64,000 nt of DNA from assembly GCF_900090195.1 (NCBI RefSeq), contig NZ_LT607803.1, positions 7,528,229-7,592,228 of the forward strand, read 5' to 3'. The DNA comes from Variovorax sp. HW608 (GTDB lineage: Bacteria > Pseudomonadota > Gammaproteobacteria > Burkholderiales > Burkholderiaceae_C). The stretch's first letter is position 1; each line of letters starts with the position of its first letter. The notes under the pieces are model-generated. The model ran no database searches and was not told the DNA's origin. It worked only from the letters and a program-made list of their open reading frames with translations. This document shows positions 18,358 to 27,133 of the stretch, piece by piece. Made by a program: the position numbers and the translations under genes.

Positions 18358-19307
18358 CAGCCGAAGACCTGTCCCGGCTTCACGTCGAAGCCTCGCAGGA
18401 AATCGGCCACCGGCAGGCGCTTGCCGCCTGCGCGCTGGAGTTCGGAGACGACGACGACCGATCCCTTGGCCGCGACGGCAATGCCGGCCGGACCGACGGC
18501 GAGCACGGTGCCGGGCGCTTCGGAGGGCGCCTCGCCGCCGTTCTGCGCGGCCCAGAGCTTGATGGTCTCGCCGTCGAGCGTGCTGCTCGCACCGGGGAAC
18601 GGATCGAAGGCGCGGATGCGGCGCACGATCGCGGCGGCGTCCTGCGACCAGTCCACGTTCGCCTCGGCCTTCTCGACCTTGTGCGCGTAGGTCACGCCCT
18701 CGGCGGGCTGCGCAACGGCGTGGAGCGCGCCGGCCTGCGCCTGCTCGAGCGCCAGGGCGATCATGCGGCCGCCGAGCGCCGCGAGCCGGTCGTGCAGGCG
18801 CGCGGTGCTGTCGTCGCCGACCGGCATCGCTTCGCGCAGCAGCATGTCGCCGGTGTCGAGGCCGGCGTCCATCTGCATGATGGTGATGCCGGTCTCGGCG
18901 TCGCCGGCTTCGATCGCGCGGTGGATCGGCGCGGCGCCGCGCCATCGCGGCAGCAGGCTCGCGTGGATGTTGAGGCAGCCAAGCCGCGGGGCATCGAGCA
19001 CCCACTGCGGAAGGATCAGGCCGTAGGCGGCCACGACCATGACGTCGGCCTTCGAATCCGCGATCGCACCACGCGCGGTTTCGGCGTCGCCGGGGTACTT
19101 GCCATCGAGCCGCAGGCTCCGAGGCTGGATCACCGGCCAGCCGCGCGACACCGCGAACTGCTTGACCGGCGAAGCCTGCAGCTTCATCCCGCGGCCCGCC
19201 GGGCGGTCGGGCTGGGTCAGCGTGAGGACGATCTCGTGGCCGGCCGCGGCGATCGCTTCCAGCGCGACGCGGGCGAATTCGGGCGTGCCCGCGAACGCAA
19301 CTTTCAT
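18357..19307 (-). CDS. fmt: methionyl-tRNA formyltransferase
   Basis: Formylates Met-tRNA(fMet) for initiation using 10-formyl-THF. 316 residues. [19 protein letters not shown] starts the Rossmann-like domain; catalytic [18 protein letters not shown] holds the Asn-His pair region and [17 protein letters not shown] the Asp; the C-terminal OB-fold domain includes [23 protein letters not shown] 19307 is preferred because GGTGAG precedes it; a GTG at 19316 overlapping the upstream stop would add three residues. Operon order def, BamE-like lipoprotein, fmt is usual in this group. Confidence 0.96.
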   Translation of the reverse strand: MKVAFAGTPEFARVALEAIAAAGHEIVLTLTQPDRPAGRGMKLQASPVKQFAVSRGWPVIQPRSLRLDGKYPGDAETARGAIADSKADVMVVAAYGLILPQWVLDAPRLGCLNIHASLLPRWRGAAPIHRAIEAGDAETGITIMQMDAGLDTGDMLLREAMPVGDDSTARLHDRLAALGGRMIALALEQAQAGALHAVAQPAEGVTYAHKVEKAEANVDWSQDAAAIVRRIRAFDPFPGASSTLDGETIKLWAAQNGGEAPSEAPGTVLAVGPAGIAVAAKGSVVVVSELQRAGGKRLPVADFLRGFDVKPGQVFG

Positions 19308-19312
19308 CGCGC

Positions 19313-19801
19313 TCACCGGTTGATCAGAAAGACGGTCAGATCGTCGCCCGTGTGATAGTGGTCCACCACCCCGTCCGGCCCCACATAGATATAGAGCAGC
19401 CGGCGCGCATTGATGGCCTTGTAGCGCCAGGTCCAGACATCGCCGCTGAAGGAGGTCACGCGGGTGATCTCATACGGGCGGCCGTAGGTGCGCAGCACGT
19501 CTTCGACGCGCCAGACGCCGGGCTTGATGGTGCTGTCGAAAAGGCCCTCGAAGAGTTCCTGCCGGATGGACGCCACGTGGCCGCTCGCATCGACGTCGAT
19601 ATTCGTGACCTCGAAGCCCATCGGCGCGCGTGAGTACTGGAGCCGCTCGCCACCGCCCTGCAGCGGATAGGTCGCCGTCGGCCTGCCGAGCTGCGAAAGC
19701 GCCTGGTCGCGCGTGGTGCCGAGCGGCAGTCGCGTCGGCTCGCTGGCACAACCCACCAGGACGGACGCCACGACAACGGCCGCGAGCCACGCACGCTTCA
19801 T
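19313..19801 (-). CDS. BamE/SmpA-like lipoprotein between def and fmt
   Basis: 162 residues with a lipoprotein signal ([10 protein letters not shown]). The mature part has two similar halves, [20 protein letters not shown] near residue 29 and [20 protein letters not shown] near residue 97, each a short helix followed by strands ending in a Trp/Tyr, resembling the small BamE (SmpA/OmlA) fold. An outer-membrane assembly role is possible but not shown. It lies tightly between def (2 bases) and fmt, conserved in relatives, so it is a real gene rather than a spacer. Confidence 0.8.
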   Translation of the reverse strand: MKRAWLAAVVVASVLVGCASEPTRLPLGTTRDQALSQLGRPTATYPLQGGGERLQYSRAPMGFEVTNIDVDASGHVASIRQELFEGLFDSTIKPGVWRVEDVLRTYGRPYEITRVTSFSGDVWTWRYKAINARRLLYIYVGPDGVVDHYHTGDDLTVFLINR

Positions 19802-19803
19802 GA

Positions 19804-20337
19804 TCAGCTACGTCCTTCGCGTTGATCGGTCTTCTGTTCTGCGCGCTGCTGCTTGAGCAGCTTGCTCTTGATGCGGTTGCGCTTCAGCGGCGACAGGTAT
19901 TCGACGAAGACCTTGCCCAGCAGGTGATCGAGTTCATGCTGGATGCAGACCGCGAGCAGGCCCTCGGCCTCGAGGTCCTGCGGTTCGCCGTCCGCGTCGA
20001 GCGCCGTCACGCGCACGGCGGTGGCGCGCTCCACGCCGTCGTAGATGCCCGGCACCGACAGGCAGCCTTCTTCGTTGACGACCCTTTCGTCGCTCGCCCA
20101 GACGATCTCGGGATTGATGAGCACCAGGGGCTGGTTGCGTTCCTCGGACACGTCGATCACGACCAGCCGCTCATGCACGTCGATCTGCGTGGCGGCGAGC
20201 CCGATGCCGTTGGCGTCGTACATGGTCTCGAGCATGTCGGCGACCAGCGTCTTGATGCGCGCATCGACGCCCTGCACCGGTTTGGCCACCGTGTGCAGGC
20301 GAGCGTCGGGGTAACTCAAAATGGTTCGTTTTGCCAT
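19804..20337 (-). CDS. def: peptide deformylase
   Basis: Removes the N-formyl group from nascent proteins using Fe2+. 177 residues with all three motifs: [11 protein letters not shown] (motif 1), EGCLSVPG (motif 2) and the metal-binding [12 protein letters not shown] (motif 3). First gene of the minus-strand operon continuing to the lipoprotein, fmt, azlC and azlD. It is divergent from the LysM gene; the 161-base shared region is comparatively AT-rich and must contain both promoters, though I cannot pin down hexamers. Confidence 0.97.
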   Translation of the reverse strand: MAKRTILSYPDARLHTVAKPVQGVDARIKTLVADMLETMYDANGIGLAATQIDVHERLVVIDVSEERNQPLVLINPEIVWASDERVVNEEGCLSVPGIYDGVERATAVRVTALDADGEPQDLEAEGLLAVCIQHELDHLLGKVFVEYLSPLKRNRIKSKLLKQQRAEQKTDQREGRS

Positions 20338-20498
20338 GAAAGCGAGGAAAAGTTGTCGCTATTTTCGCCATTTCCGCGACGCCTCGGAGCGGTGCGCGGG
20401 ATTTACATTGCCCTATCTGGGGCTTCAGCGCAAAATTCGTAGCAAATTGTGAGGATTCGTACGTTCTGCGTGGCGCAGTGTGTGCACACCATTCAACC

Positions 20499-21710
20499 AT
20501 GAATAAATTCCGAGCCAACGAACACCTGCGTCCCAGCTTCTTCGCCACGTTGGCAGCCCTTGCCATTGCGAGCTTCGCAGGCACCACCGCATCCGCACAG
20601 AACTACCCCGTCACGCCGCAGCAGCGCGCCACCGCCCAGCAAACCGCGCAGGCCGGCATTCCCGTCAGCGAACTGGCGCCCAACGCGCCCGACGAATACA
20701 CCGTCAAGCGCGGCGACACGCTGTGGGCCATTTCGCGCCTCTATCTGCGCAGCCCGTGGCGCTGGCCCGAGCTGTGGGGCATGAACATGAGCGAGATCCA
20801 CAACCCGCACCGGATCTATCCGGGCCAGGTGCTCTATCTCGACAAGACCGGCGGCCGTGCCCGCCTGAGCACCCGGCGCGGCTCCGGCGGGCCCGAAGGC
20901 ACCATCAAGCTGTCGCCGCACACGCGCTATGAATCGCTGTCCGGCATGGCGCTGCCGACCCTCAACCCGAGCCTGATCGAACCCTTCCTCGCCGAGCCGG
21001 TGGTGGTGGACGAGAACACGCTCGCCACCGCGCCGCGCATCGTCGCGGGCAACGACAGCCGCGTGCTGCTGTCCCGCGGCGATCGCGCCTATGCGCGCGG
21101 CGACATCAACTCGCCGCTCGTCGAAACGGCCGGCCCGATCAAGACCTTCCGGATCTTCCGCGACGCCACGCCGCTGAAGGACCCGGGCACCGGCGAAATC
21201 CTCGGCTACGAAGCCCAGTACCTCGGCAAGGCCCAGCTGCAGCGCGGCGAGTCGACCTTGAGCGAAATGGTCGAAGGCAAGGAGGTCGTGAGCGTCGTGC
21301 CGGCCACCATCGACATCGTTTCCGCGCGCGAGGAGATGCGCGCCGGCGACCGCCTGCTGCCGGAGCCTCCGCGCGAACTCCTGAGCTACGTGCCGCGCGC
21401 CCCGCAGCAGCCGATCGAAGGCCGCATCGTCTCTGTCTACGGCAATGCGGTGCAGTTCGCCGCCCAGAACCAGGTGGTGGCGATCAACAAGGGCCTGCGC
21501 GACGGCATCGAGTCCGGACACGTGCTGGCGATCCTCAAGAACGGCGAAACCATCGTCGACAAGACCGGTGCCGCCAAGGAAACGCTGAAGCTGCCGAACG
21601 AGCGCATCGGCCTCTTGATGGTGTTCCGTCCGTTCGAGAGGGTTTCCTATGCCCTCGTGCTGGAGATCAACGACACGCCGCGGGTGGGCGACCTGCTGGT
21701 CAATCCCTGA
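20499..21710 (+). CDS. LysM-domain cell-wall protein
   Basis: 403 residues with an N-terminal signal peptide (ATLAALAIASFAGTTASAQ). A LysM peptidoglycan-binding motif lies at about residues 70-115 (YTVKRGDTLWAISRLYLRSP to RIYPGQVLYL). The rest, about 290 residues, is a conserved uncharacterised extracellular part ending FERVSYALVLEINDTPRVGD. Genes of this type are found directly before dprA in many Burkholderiales. It is probably periplasmic and wall-bound; the activity is unknown. No catalytic domain is seen. Confidence 0.9.
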   Translation: MNKFRANEHLRPSFFATLAALAIASFAGTTASAQNYPVTPQQRATAQQTAQAGIPVSELAPNAPDEYTVKRGDTLWAISRLYLRSPWRWPELWGMNMSEIHNPHRIYPGQVLYLDKTGGRARLSTRRGSGGPEGTIKLSPHTRYESLSGMALPTLNPSLIEPFLAEPVVVDENTLATAPRIVAGNDSRVLLSRGDRAYARGDINSPLVETAGPIKTFRIFRDATPLKDPGTGEILGYEAQYLGKAQLQRGESTLSEMVEGKEVVSVVPATIDIVSAREEMRAGDRLLPEPPRELLSYVPRAPQQPIEGRIVSVYGNAVQFAAQNQVVAINKGLRDGIESGHVLAILKNGETIVDKTGAAKETLKLPNERIGLLMVFRPFERVSYALVLEINDTPRVGDLLVNP

Positions 21711-21728
21711 GGCGTCCATCGGGTTCGC

Positions 21729-22865
21729 GTGGAACGCGAGGAACTCGCCGGCTGGCTCCGCCTCGCGCTGACACCGGGCGTCGGCAACACGGCCGGGCGC
21801 AAGCTGCTGGCGGCGTTCGGACTGCCTTCGCAGGTTTTCACGCAATCGCGAGAGGCGCTCCTCCAGGTCGTGGCCGACGCGCAGGCGCATGCGCTGCAGC
21901 AGGTACCCGACGGGTTCGAGACACAACTCCGGCAGACGCTCGACTGGCTGCAGGGCACCGACGCTGACGGCGCTGTCCGGCGCATCGTGACGCTGGGCGA
22001 TGCGGGCTACCCGGCCTCGCTGCTCGAAACGGCGGACCCGCCGTTGATGCTCTACCTGCTCGGCGCGCCGGCCTTCGATCTGACGCAATTGGGCCGCAGC
22101 ATCGCGATGGTCGGCAGCCGCAATCCCACCGCGCAGGGTGAAGAGACCGCGCGCGCATTCGCGCGTGCGTTCGGCGAGGCCGGTATCACGGTGATTTCCG
22201 GCCTTGCATTGGGCATCGACGGCGCCGCGCACACCGGCGCACTCGAGGCCGGCGGTCCTGCCGACCGTCTCGCGACCGTGGCGGTCGTCGGCACCGGGCT
22301 CGATCGCGTCTACCCGGTCCGGCATCGCGACCTGGCGCATCGCATCGCGGCCCACGGCTTGATCGTGAGCGAATACCCGCTGGGCACGCCGCCGCTCAAC
22401 CAGAACTTTCCGAAGCGCAACCGCATCATCGCGGGCCTCGCGCGCGGCACGCTCGTGGTCGAGGCCGCGCTTCGCTCGGGCTCGCTGATCACCGCGCGGC
22501 TGGCTGCGGAACAGGGCAGGGAGGTGTTCGCGATCCCCGGTTCGATCCATTCGCCGCAATCGCGCGGCGCCCATGCGCTGATACGCCAGGGCGCAAAGCT
22601 GGTCGAGTCGGTCGGCGACGTGCTCGAAGAATTGCGATTCGACGCGCCGGTTGCCGCCGCACAACCCGAACAGGCCGAGCCAGCCTCGGCCGACGATTCC
22701 GGCCTGCTGGCCGATCTCGGTTTCGACCCGGTCAGCCTCGATTCGCTGTGCGCCCGCACCGGCTGGAGCGCTGCGCAATTGCAGGCCCGGCTGCTGGAGC
22801 TCGAACTGGAAGGCCACGTGGCCCGGCTGCCTGGCGGATTGTTCCAGCGCGTCGCGCGCGGCTGA
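21729..22865 (+). CDS. dprA: DNA-processing protein DprA (GTG start)
   Basis: Binds incoming single-stranded DNA and loads RecA in natural transformation. 378 residues: a N-terminal helical region, a Rossmann-like core IAMVGSRNPTAQGEETARAF, GITVISGLALGIDGAAHTGAL and VAVVGTGLDRVYPVRHRDLA, then SEYPLGTPPLNQNFPKRNRI IAGLARGTLVVEA, and a C-terminal winged-helix-like domain. It starts with GTG 18 bases after the LysM gene in the same direction. Its presence with the smg gene is the usual chromosomal arrangement. Confidence 0.94.
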   Translation: MEREELAGWLRLALTPGVGNTAGRKLLAAFGLPSQVFTQSREALLQVVADAQAHALQQVPDGFETQLRQTLDWLQGTDADGAVRRIVTLGDAGYPASLLETADPPLMLYLLGAPAFDLTQLGRSIAMVGSRNPTAQGEETARAFARAFGEAGITVISGLALGIDGAAHTGALEAGGPADRLATVAVVGTGLDRVYPVRHRDLAHRIAAHGLIVSEYPLGTPPLNQNFPKRNRIIAGLARGTLVVEAALRSGSLITARLAAEQGREVFAIPGSIHSPQSRGAHALIRQGAKLVESVGDVLEELRFDAPVAAAQPEQAEPASADDSGLLADLGFDPVSLDSLCARTGWSAAQLQARLLELELEGHVARLPGGLFQRVARG

Positions 22866-22941
22866 GTCCCTCTTCACACAAACATCGTCTTGTTCACGCA
22901 ACTGACGCGGCATGGCACCTTGACTGGGCTATATTGAACCC

Positions 22942-23457
22942 ATGTTCGAAGTGCTCGTTTTTGTCTACGAAAACTACTGGCGCGGCAATGCATGTCCCGC
23001 ACCCGAACAGTTGGGCCGCAAGCTCAGCGCTCAGGGCTTCGATGCGGACGAGATCCGCGAGGCGCTGCACTGGCTCGACGGCCTGAGTCTCGCCACCCAG
23101 GGCATTCAGCTCGACCGCCACGCCGACGACGCAAGCGCCACGGTGGGCCTGCGCAGCCGAAGCGACGACGTCATTCCCCAATCGCCGGATTCGATCCGCG
23201 TCTACTCGCGTTCCGAGCAGGAACATATCGGCCCCGAGTCCCTGGGCTTCATCAGCTTCCTCGAATCCTCGGGCGTGCTGCCGACAGGGATGCGCGAGAT
23301 CGTGATCGAACGCGCGATGGCCACGCCCGGCGAGCCGCTGACGATCGACGAGCTCAAGATCATCGTGCTGATGGTGCACTGGTCCACCGGCCTCGAGCCC
23401 GATGCGCTGGTGCTGGACGAGCTCTGCGACGACTCGGACGACCGTATCGCCCATTAA
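22942..23457 (+). CDS. smg: Smg / DUF494 family protein
   Basis: 171 residues. MFEVLVFVYENYWRGNACPA begins the family, followed by LSAQGFDADEIREALHWLDG and the C-terminal MREIVIERAMATPGEPLTID DELKIIVLMVHWSTG segment. Smg is conserved next to dprA in beta- and gamma-proteobacteria; it is small and soluble and its biochemical role is unknown. TATATT lies just six bases before the ATG with no visible Shine-Dalgarno sequence, so a leaderless transcript is possible. Confidence 0.93.
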   Translation: MFEVLVFVYENYWRGNACPAPEQLGRKLSAQGFDADEIREALHWLDGLSLATQGIQLDRHADDASATVGLRSRSDDVIPQSPDSIRVYSRSEQEHIGPESLGFISFLESSGVLPTGMREIVIERAMATPGEPLTIDELKIIVLMVHWSTGLEPDALVLDELCDDSDDRIAH

Positions 23458-23551
23458 GGGCTCGCCGCCAGCCCCTCACTGCGTGTGCTCGGGCACCCCT
23501 GCCGCTGGCCTGTCTTCGGCGGCGCGCAGCGCACGCCCGTTCGTGGGCAGT

Positions 23552-23635
23552 CGCGGAACCGGCTTTGCCGGGCCGCTGACTGCGCCCCCGGTAGGGGGTT
23601 GGCGGCTACACGAAGTGAGCAAGCCTGGGGGCGAG
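23552..23635 (-). repeat. short interspersed repeat copy between smg and the DUF1631 gene
   Basis: About 84 bases sharing, on the plus strand, CGCGGAACCGGCTTTGCCGG then GCCGCTG, a hairpin of C and G blocks (CCCCCGGTAGGGGG) and a CACGAAGTG core with the copies at 29051-29137 and 57221-57291. Parts of the same core occur inside aceE (53372-53465). Here it lies after the stop codons of two convergent genes, so it holds no leader frame between genes. A small potential structured RNA or mobile repeat is possible. Confidence 0.8.
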
Positions 23636-26032
23636 CTAATTGAGCAGACGCTCGGGGTTGGCGTCCAGCTTGGCGAGGGCTTCGCGCGTGGCGCGGACCG
23701 TGAGGGTCTCTTCTTCGGCGGGCACCAGCAGGCCGGCCTGCAGATAGGACGCCAGACGGCCCACCTGGATCAGGAAGCTGCGTCCGTCGCTGGACGCGAA
23801 CAGGTGAAGCTGCTTGCGCTCGCTGCGCCACACGAACTGGACCTGGCTGACCCGATCGTTGTGGTCGAGCATGAACCAGTTGCCCACCTGGAGCTCGTGC
23901 GCCCAGGCGAGCATGTCTTCGCCGACCTTGGTGCCGGTGTCGGGCACGACCTCGATCGAGGCGGCATCGACACCGAGCAGGAGTTCGATGCTGGCGGCAT
24001 CGAGCGGCACGTCCATCGTGCCTTCGTCGGACACGAAGTCTTCGAGGTTGGCGAGGCGCTTCGCCATCGCCTCGATCTTGGCCTGCGGGATCGCTTCGGT
24101 CTTCGACATGAACGCATCGGACAGGGTCGCGCCGATGGTCTTGATATGCTGCTCCTGCGTGTCGCCGACGATGCCCAGCAGCGTCATCCCCTGCCGCAGA
24201 CGCTGCAACAGCTTGGGAAGGTCCTGGATCACGCGGGTGCGGTCGTTGCGGTTCGGCTTGGCGCTCGCGGCCCAGACGAGGTCGGAAGCGGAACGCTTCA
24301 GCATCACGGTCTGCTCGTCCTGCGGGCCATAGCGCAACGCGGCGATGGCCAGCACCTCGGCCCAGACCTTGAACAGGAACTCGCGGATCTCCTCGCGCAC
24401 CGGCATGTCGTTGAGCATCTTGCGCAACTCGATGGTGTACTGGATCGCCATCGTCTCCTTCTGCTCGACCTGCTGGGCGACGCTCATCACCTTCTGGGCG
24501 GTGTCGCTCTGCGTGAGGTACTTGTTGAGGAAGGCGACGAATTCGTCGAACACCAGCTTGAACACCCGCTGACCTGTTTCGGGGTATTGCTCGATCACCT
24601 GCACCACGCGGCGGATCTCGCCTTCGAGCGCGCTGCCCGAGATGGCGGCGGCATCGAAGCCCATCACGCAGGAACCCATGCGGTCGATCAGCATGCGCGC
24701 CGGGTGCTGCAGGGTGCCGAAGAACTCGGGCTCGGCGATCGCCACGCGCAGCACCGGCATCTGCAGGCGCGCGAACCACACGCGCGCCGAGAACGGGATG
24801 CGCTCCTCCGCGAGGATCGCCTGGAACATCAGCGCCACGATCTCCACCGTGGCCTTGTCGGCCGTGGTCGGCGCCTTCTTCTTCAGTTCGGCGCTGCGGC
24901 GGCGAAGGTCCACCGTTGCCTGCAGGACGGCCGTCGCCTCATCCCCCACGACGTACTGCGAGGCGGCCGCCTGGTAGGCGACCTCGGCATCCGCGATCGC
25001 GGCGGCGAATGCCGGTGCACCCGCCACGCCCGCCGGCCCGCCCACCACGTCGCCGCCGACGGCCGCCGGCCGATGCTGGCTGATGTCGCCGCCGATGCGC
25101 GCCGTCACGAAGCGCTTGAGATTGAGCAGAACGCCCTGGGCCCGCTGGCGCGCAACGACCAGCGGCGAACCACCGTTGCCGCCCATGGCGTCGCCGGCCG
25201 TGACGGCTGCTCCGCCGCGCCCCATGCCGACACCGATCGCCGCCGGGGCGAAGCTGCCCGCGGGCAGGGCATAGCCGCCGCGCGGACTCTGCGCTTGCTG
25301 CGCCGAGATGCCCATCGACGCGCTTCCCGAGGCATGGGAAGCCGCGAAGCTGCCGCCGAGCCCCGCCGCGCCCGAATTCACCGAGCCGGTGCGGCGCACG
25401 AAGCTCTTGAGGTCGATCTCGGGCATCACGTCCCGGCTGATCAGGAATGCGTTGGCGTCCTTGTAGGCCTTCACCATCGCGTCGACCATGTGCGTCTGCA
25501 CCTGGTCCTGGACCTTGATCCAGAGGTCCCGGCTCATCCCGTTGGCGAGCCACTGGTCGACCAGCACCTTGGCGAACGCCTCGGGCTTCAGCACGTCCTT
25601 GGCGTCGAGCTCGCTCGTCCCGTCGAGATGCTGGATGCGCAGCCGCAGGTCGTTGAGCTCGAAGCTGGCCTTGTCCTGGATGGTCTGCGCAAGCCGAGAC
25701 GACAGGATGTTGGTCTCGACGACCTCGTCGCCGATCAATTCGAGCCGCGACAGCGAATTGGAGGACGACCCGGCCGACGAACTGCTCGCCAGCGCCTTGC
25801 GCCACGCCTGGCGCGTATGCGCGGCCCAGTCGGCCCCGTGCGACTGAAATGCGAGGAAGCCGTCCCGGTTCTCCTGCATGTCCCGCGCATTGCCGGTCTG
25901 CGAGGCCAGCGCCACCAGCCTTTCGCCGATCGCATGGGCCACCGGCTCGATCAGCCCCTCGGTGGCGGCGACGAAACGCTCGCGCGTCTCGCGGGAGATC
26001 TGGAGGGAAGAGGCGTGGGACCGCGTGGCCAT
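23636..26032 (-). CDS. DUF1631-domain protein
   Basis: 798 residues, mostly helical, cytosolic. MATRSHASSLQISRETRERF opens; the middle contains a Gly/Ala-rich, low-complexity linker (about 215-290); the long C-terminal part has LRIQHLDGTSELDAKDVLKP, IRRVVQVIEQYPETGQRVFK and QVEQKETMAIQYTIELRKML. These are features of DUF1631, a family sometimes labelled thymidine phosphorylase without support. No catalytic motif is seen and the function is unknown. The stop lies directly beside the repeat at 23552-23635. It is 134 bases upstream (in its own direction) from secF's stop, so probably separately transcribed. Confidence 0.88.
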   Translation of the reverse strand: MATRSHASSLQISRETRERFVAATEGLIEPVAHAIGERLVALASQTGNARDMQENRDGFLAFQSHGADWAAHTRQAWRKALASSSSAGSSSNSLSRLELIGDEVVETNILSSRLAQTIQDKASFELNDLRLRIQHLDGTSELDAKDVLKPEAFAKVLVDQWLANGMSRDLWIKVQDQVQTHMVDAMVKAYKDANAFLISRDVMPEIDLKSFVRRTGSVNSGAAGLGGSFAASHASGSASMGISAQQAQSPRGGYALPAGSFAPAAIGVGMGRGGAAVTAGDAMGGNGGSPLVVARQRAQGVLLNLKRFVTARIGGDISQHRPAAVGGDVVGGPAGVAGAPAFAAAIADAEVAYQAAASQYVVGDEATAVLQATVDLRRRSAELKKKAPTTADKATVEIVALMFQAILAEERIPFSARVWFARLQMPVLRVAIAEPEFFGTLQHPARMLIDRMGSCVMGFDAAAISGSALEGEIRRVVQVIEQYPETGQRVFKLVFDEFVAFLNKYLTQSDTAQKVMSVAQQVEQKETMAIQYTIELRKMLNDMPVREEIREFLFKVWAEVLAIAALRYGPQDEQTVMLKRSASDLVWAASAKPNRNDRTRVIQDLPKLLQRLRQGMTLLGIVGDTQEQHIKTIGATLSDAFMSKTEAIPQAKIEAMAKRLANLEDFVSDEGTMDVPLDAASIELLLGVDAASIEVVPDTGTKVGEDMLAWAHELQVGNWFMLDHNDRVSQVQFVWRSERKQLHLFASSDGRSFLIQVGRLASYLQAGLLVPAEEETLTVRATREALAKLDANPERLLN

Positions 26033-26165
26033 GGAGGGTGAGTCAGGACGTCTGTTTGATTATTCGACAATCACGCGAGCTTGCATCGGGAAGCGCAAGC
26101 GCACAAGTGCCGGGCAATGCTCGGCAACCCCAACACCACGGTCACGCAGCGCCGGCCTTTCATGT

Positions 26166-27119
26166 TCAGACGGTTGCGCCCGCGTTCGGATCGTCCGGAT
26201 CCCCCTCGCGCTTGACCGGCCCCTTGACCAGGTCCTCGCGCTTGACCCCGAGCCACATCGCGATGGCCGCGGCCACGAACGCCGACGAATAGATGCCGAA
26301 AAGGATGCCGATGGTCAGCGCCAGCGCGAAGTAGTGCAGCGTCGGGCCGCCGAAGAAGAACATCGAGAGCACCACCAGCTGGGTCGAACCGTGCGTGATG
26401 ATGGTGCGGCTGATGGTCGAGGTGATCGCGTTGTCGATGACCTCGCGCGTGCTCATCTTGCGGTAGCGCCGGAAGTTCTCGCGCACCCGGTCGAAGATCA
26501 CCACCGACTCGTTCACCGAATAGCCCAGCACCGCCAGCACCGCGGCGAGCACCGCCAGCGAGAACTCCCACTGGAAGAAGGCGAAGAAGCCCAGGATGAT
26601 CACGACGTCGTGCAGGTTCGCGAGCACGGTGGCGAGCGCGAATTTCCACTCGAAGCGGAAGGCGAGGTAGATCATGATCCCGACCACCACCATGCCGAGC
26701 GCCTTGAGGCCGTTGGTGGTGAGCTCCTCGCCCACCTGCGGCCCGACGAACTCTGTGCCGCGCAAGGTGGCGGAAGGATCGACCGCCTTGAGCGCCCCCA
26801 TCACCTGCTCGCTCTGCTGGGCCGAGGTCTGGCCCTTCTGCACCGGCAGGCGGATCTGCACGTCGCGCGAAGTGCCGAAGTTCTGCACCAGCACGTCCTG
26901 GTAGCCGAGCTTGCCGATGGTCTCGCGCACCTTGCCGATGTCGACCGGCTGCTGGTAGGCCACTTCCATGACCGTGCCGCCGGTGAATTCGACCGAGAGG
27001 TGGAGCCCGCGGTGGAACAGGAAGAACACCGCGAGCAGGAAGGTGACGGCCGACACCGCGTTCAGCACCAGCGCATGGCGCATGAACGGGATCGTCCTGT
27101 GGATACGGAAGAATTCCAT
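26166..27119 (-). CDS. secF: protein translocase subunit SecF
   Basis: 317 residues. SecF pairs with SecD to use the proton gradient to drive Sec export. N-terminal signal-like MEFFRIHRTIPFMRHALVLN and TM1, periplasmic domain with LSVEFTGGTVMEVAYQQP, then five C-terminal transmembrane segments including GYSVNESVVIFDRVRENFRR and NAITSTISRTIITHGSTQLV, the family signature. ATG 27119 is 14 bases after the secD stop; third gene of yajC-secD-secF. Confidence 0.97.
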   Translation of the reverse strand: MEFFRIHRTIPFMRHALVLNAVSAVTFLLAVFFLFHRGLHLSVEFTGGTVMEVAYQQPVDIGKVRETIGKLGYQDVLVQNFGTSRDVQIRLPVQKGQTSAQQSEQVMGALKAVDPSATLRGTEFVGPQVGEELTTNGLKALGMVVVGIMIYLAFRFEWKFALATVLANLHDVVIILGFFAFFQWEFSLAVLAAVLAVLGYSVNESVVIFDRVRENFRRYRKMSTREVIDNAITSTISRTIITHGSTQLVVLSMFFFGGPTLHYFALALTIGILFGIYSSAFVAAAIAMWLGVKREDLVKGPVKREGDPDDPNAGATV

Positions 27120-27133
27120 TTTGGGTCTGCCCC

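Noticed and set aside
23454..24779. Minus-strand frame overlapping DUF1631 and the repeat
   Set aside because: Arg/Ala-rich alternative frame of the DUF1631 gene with no domain.
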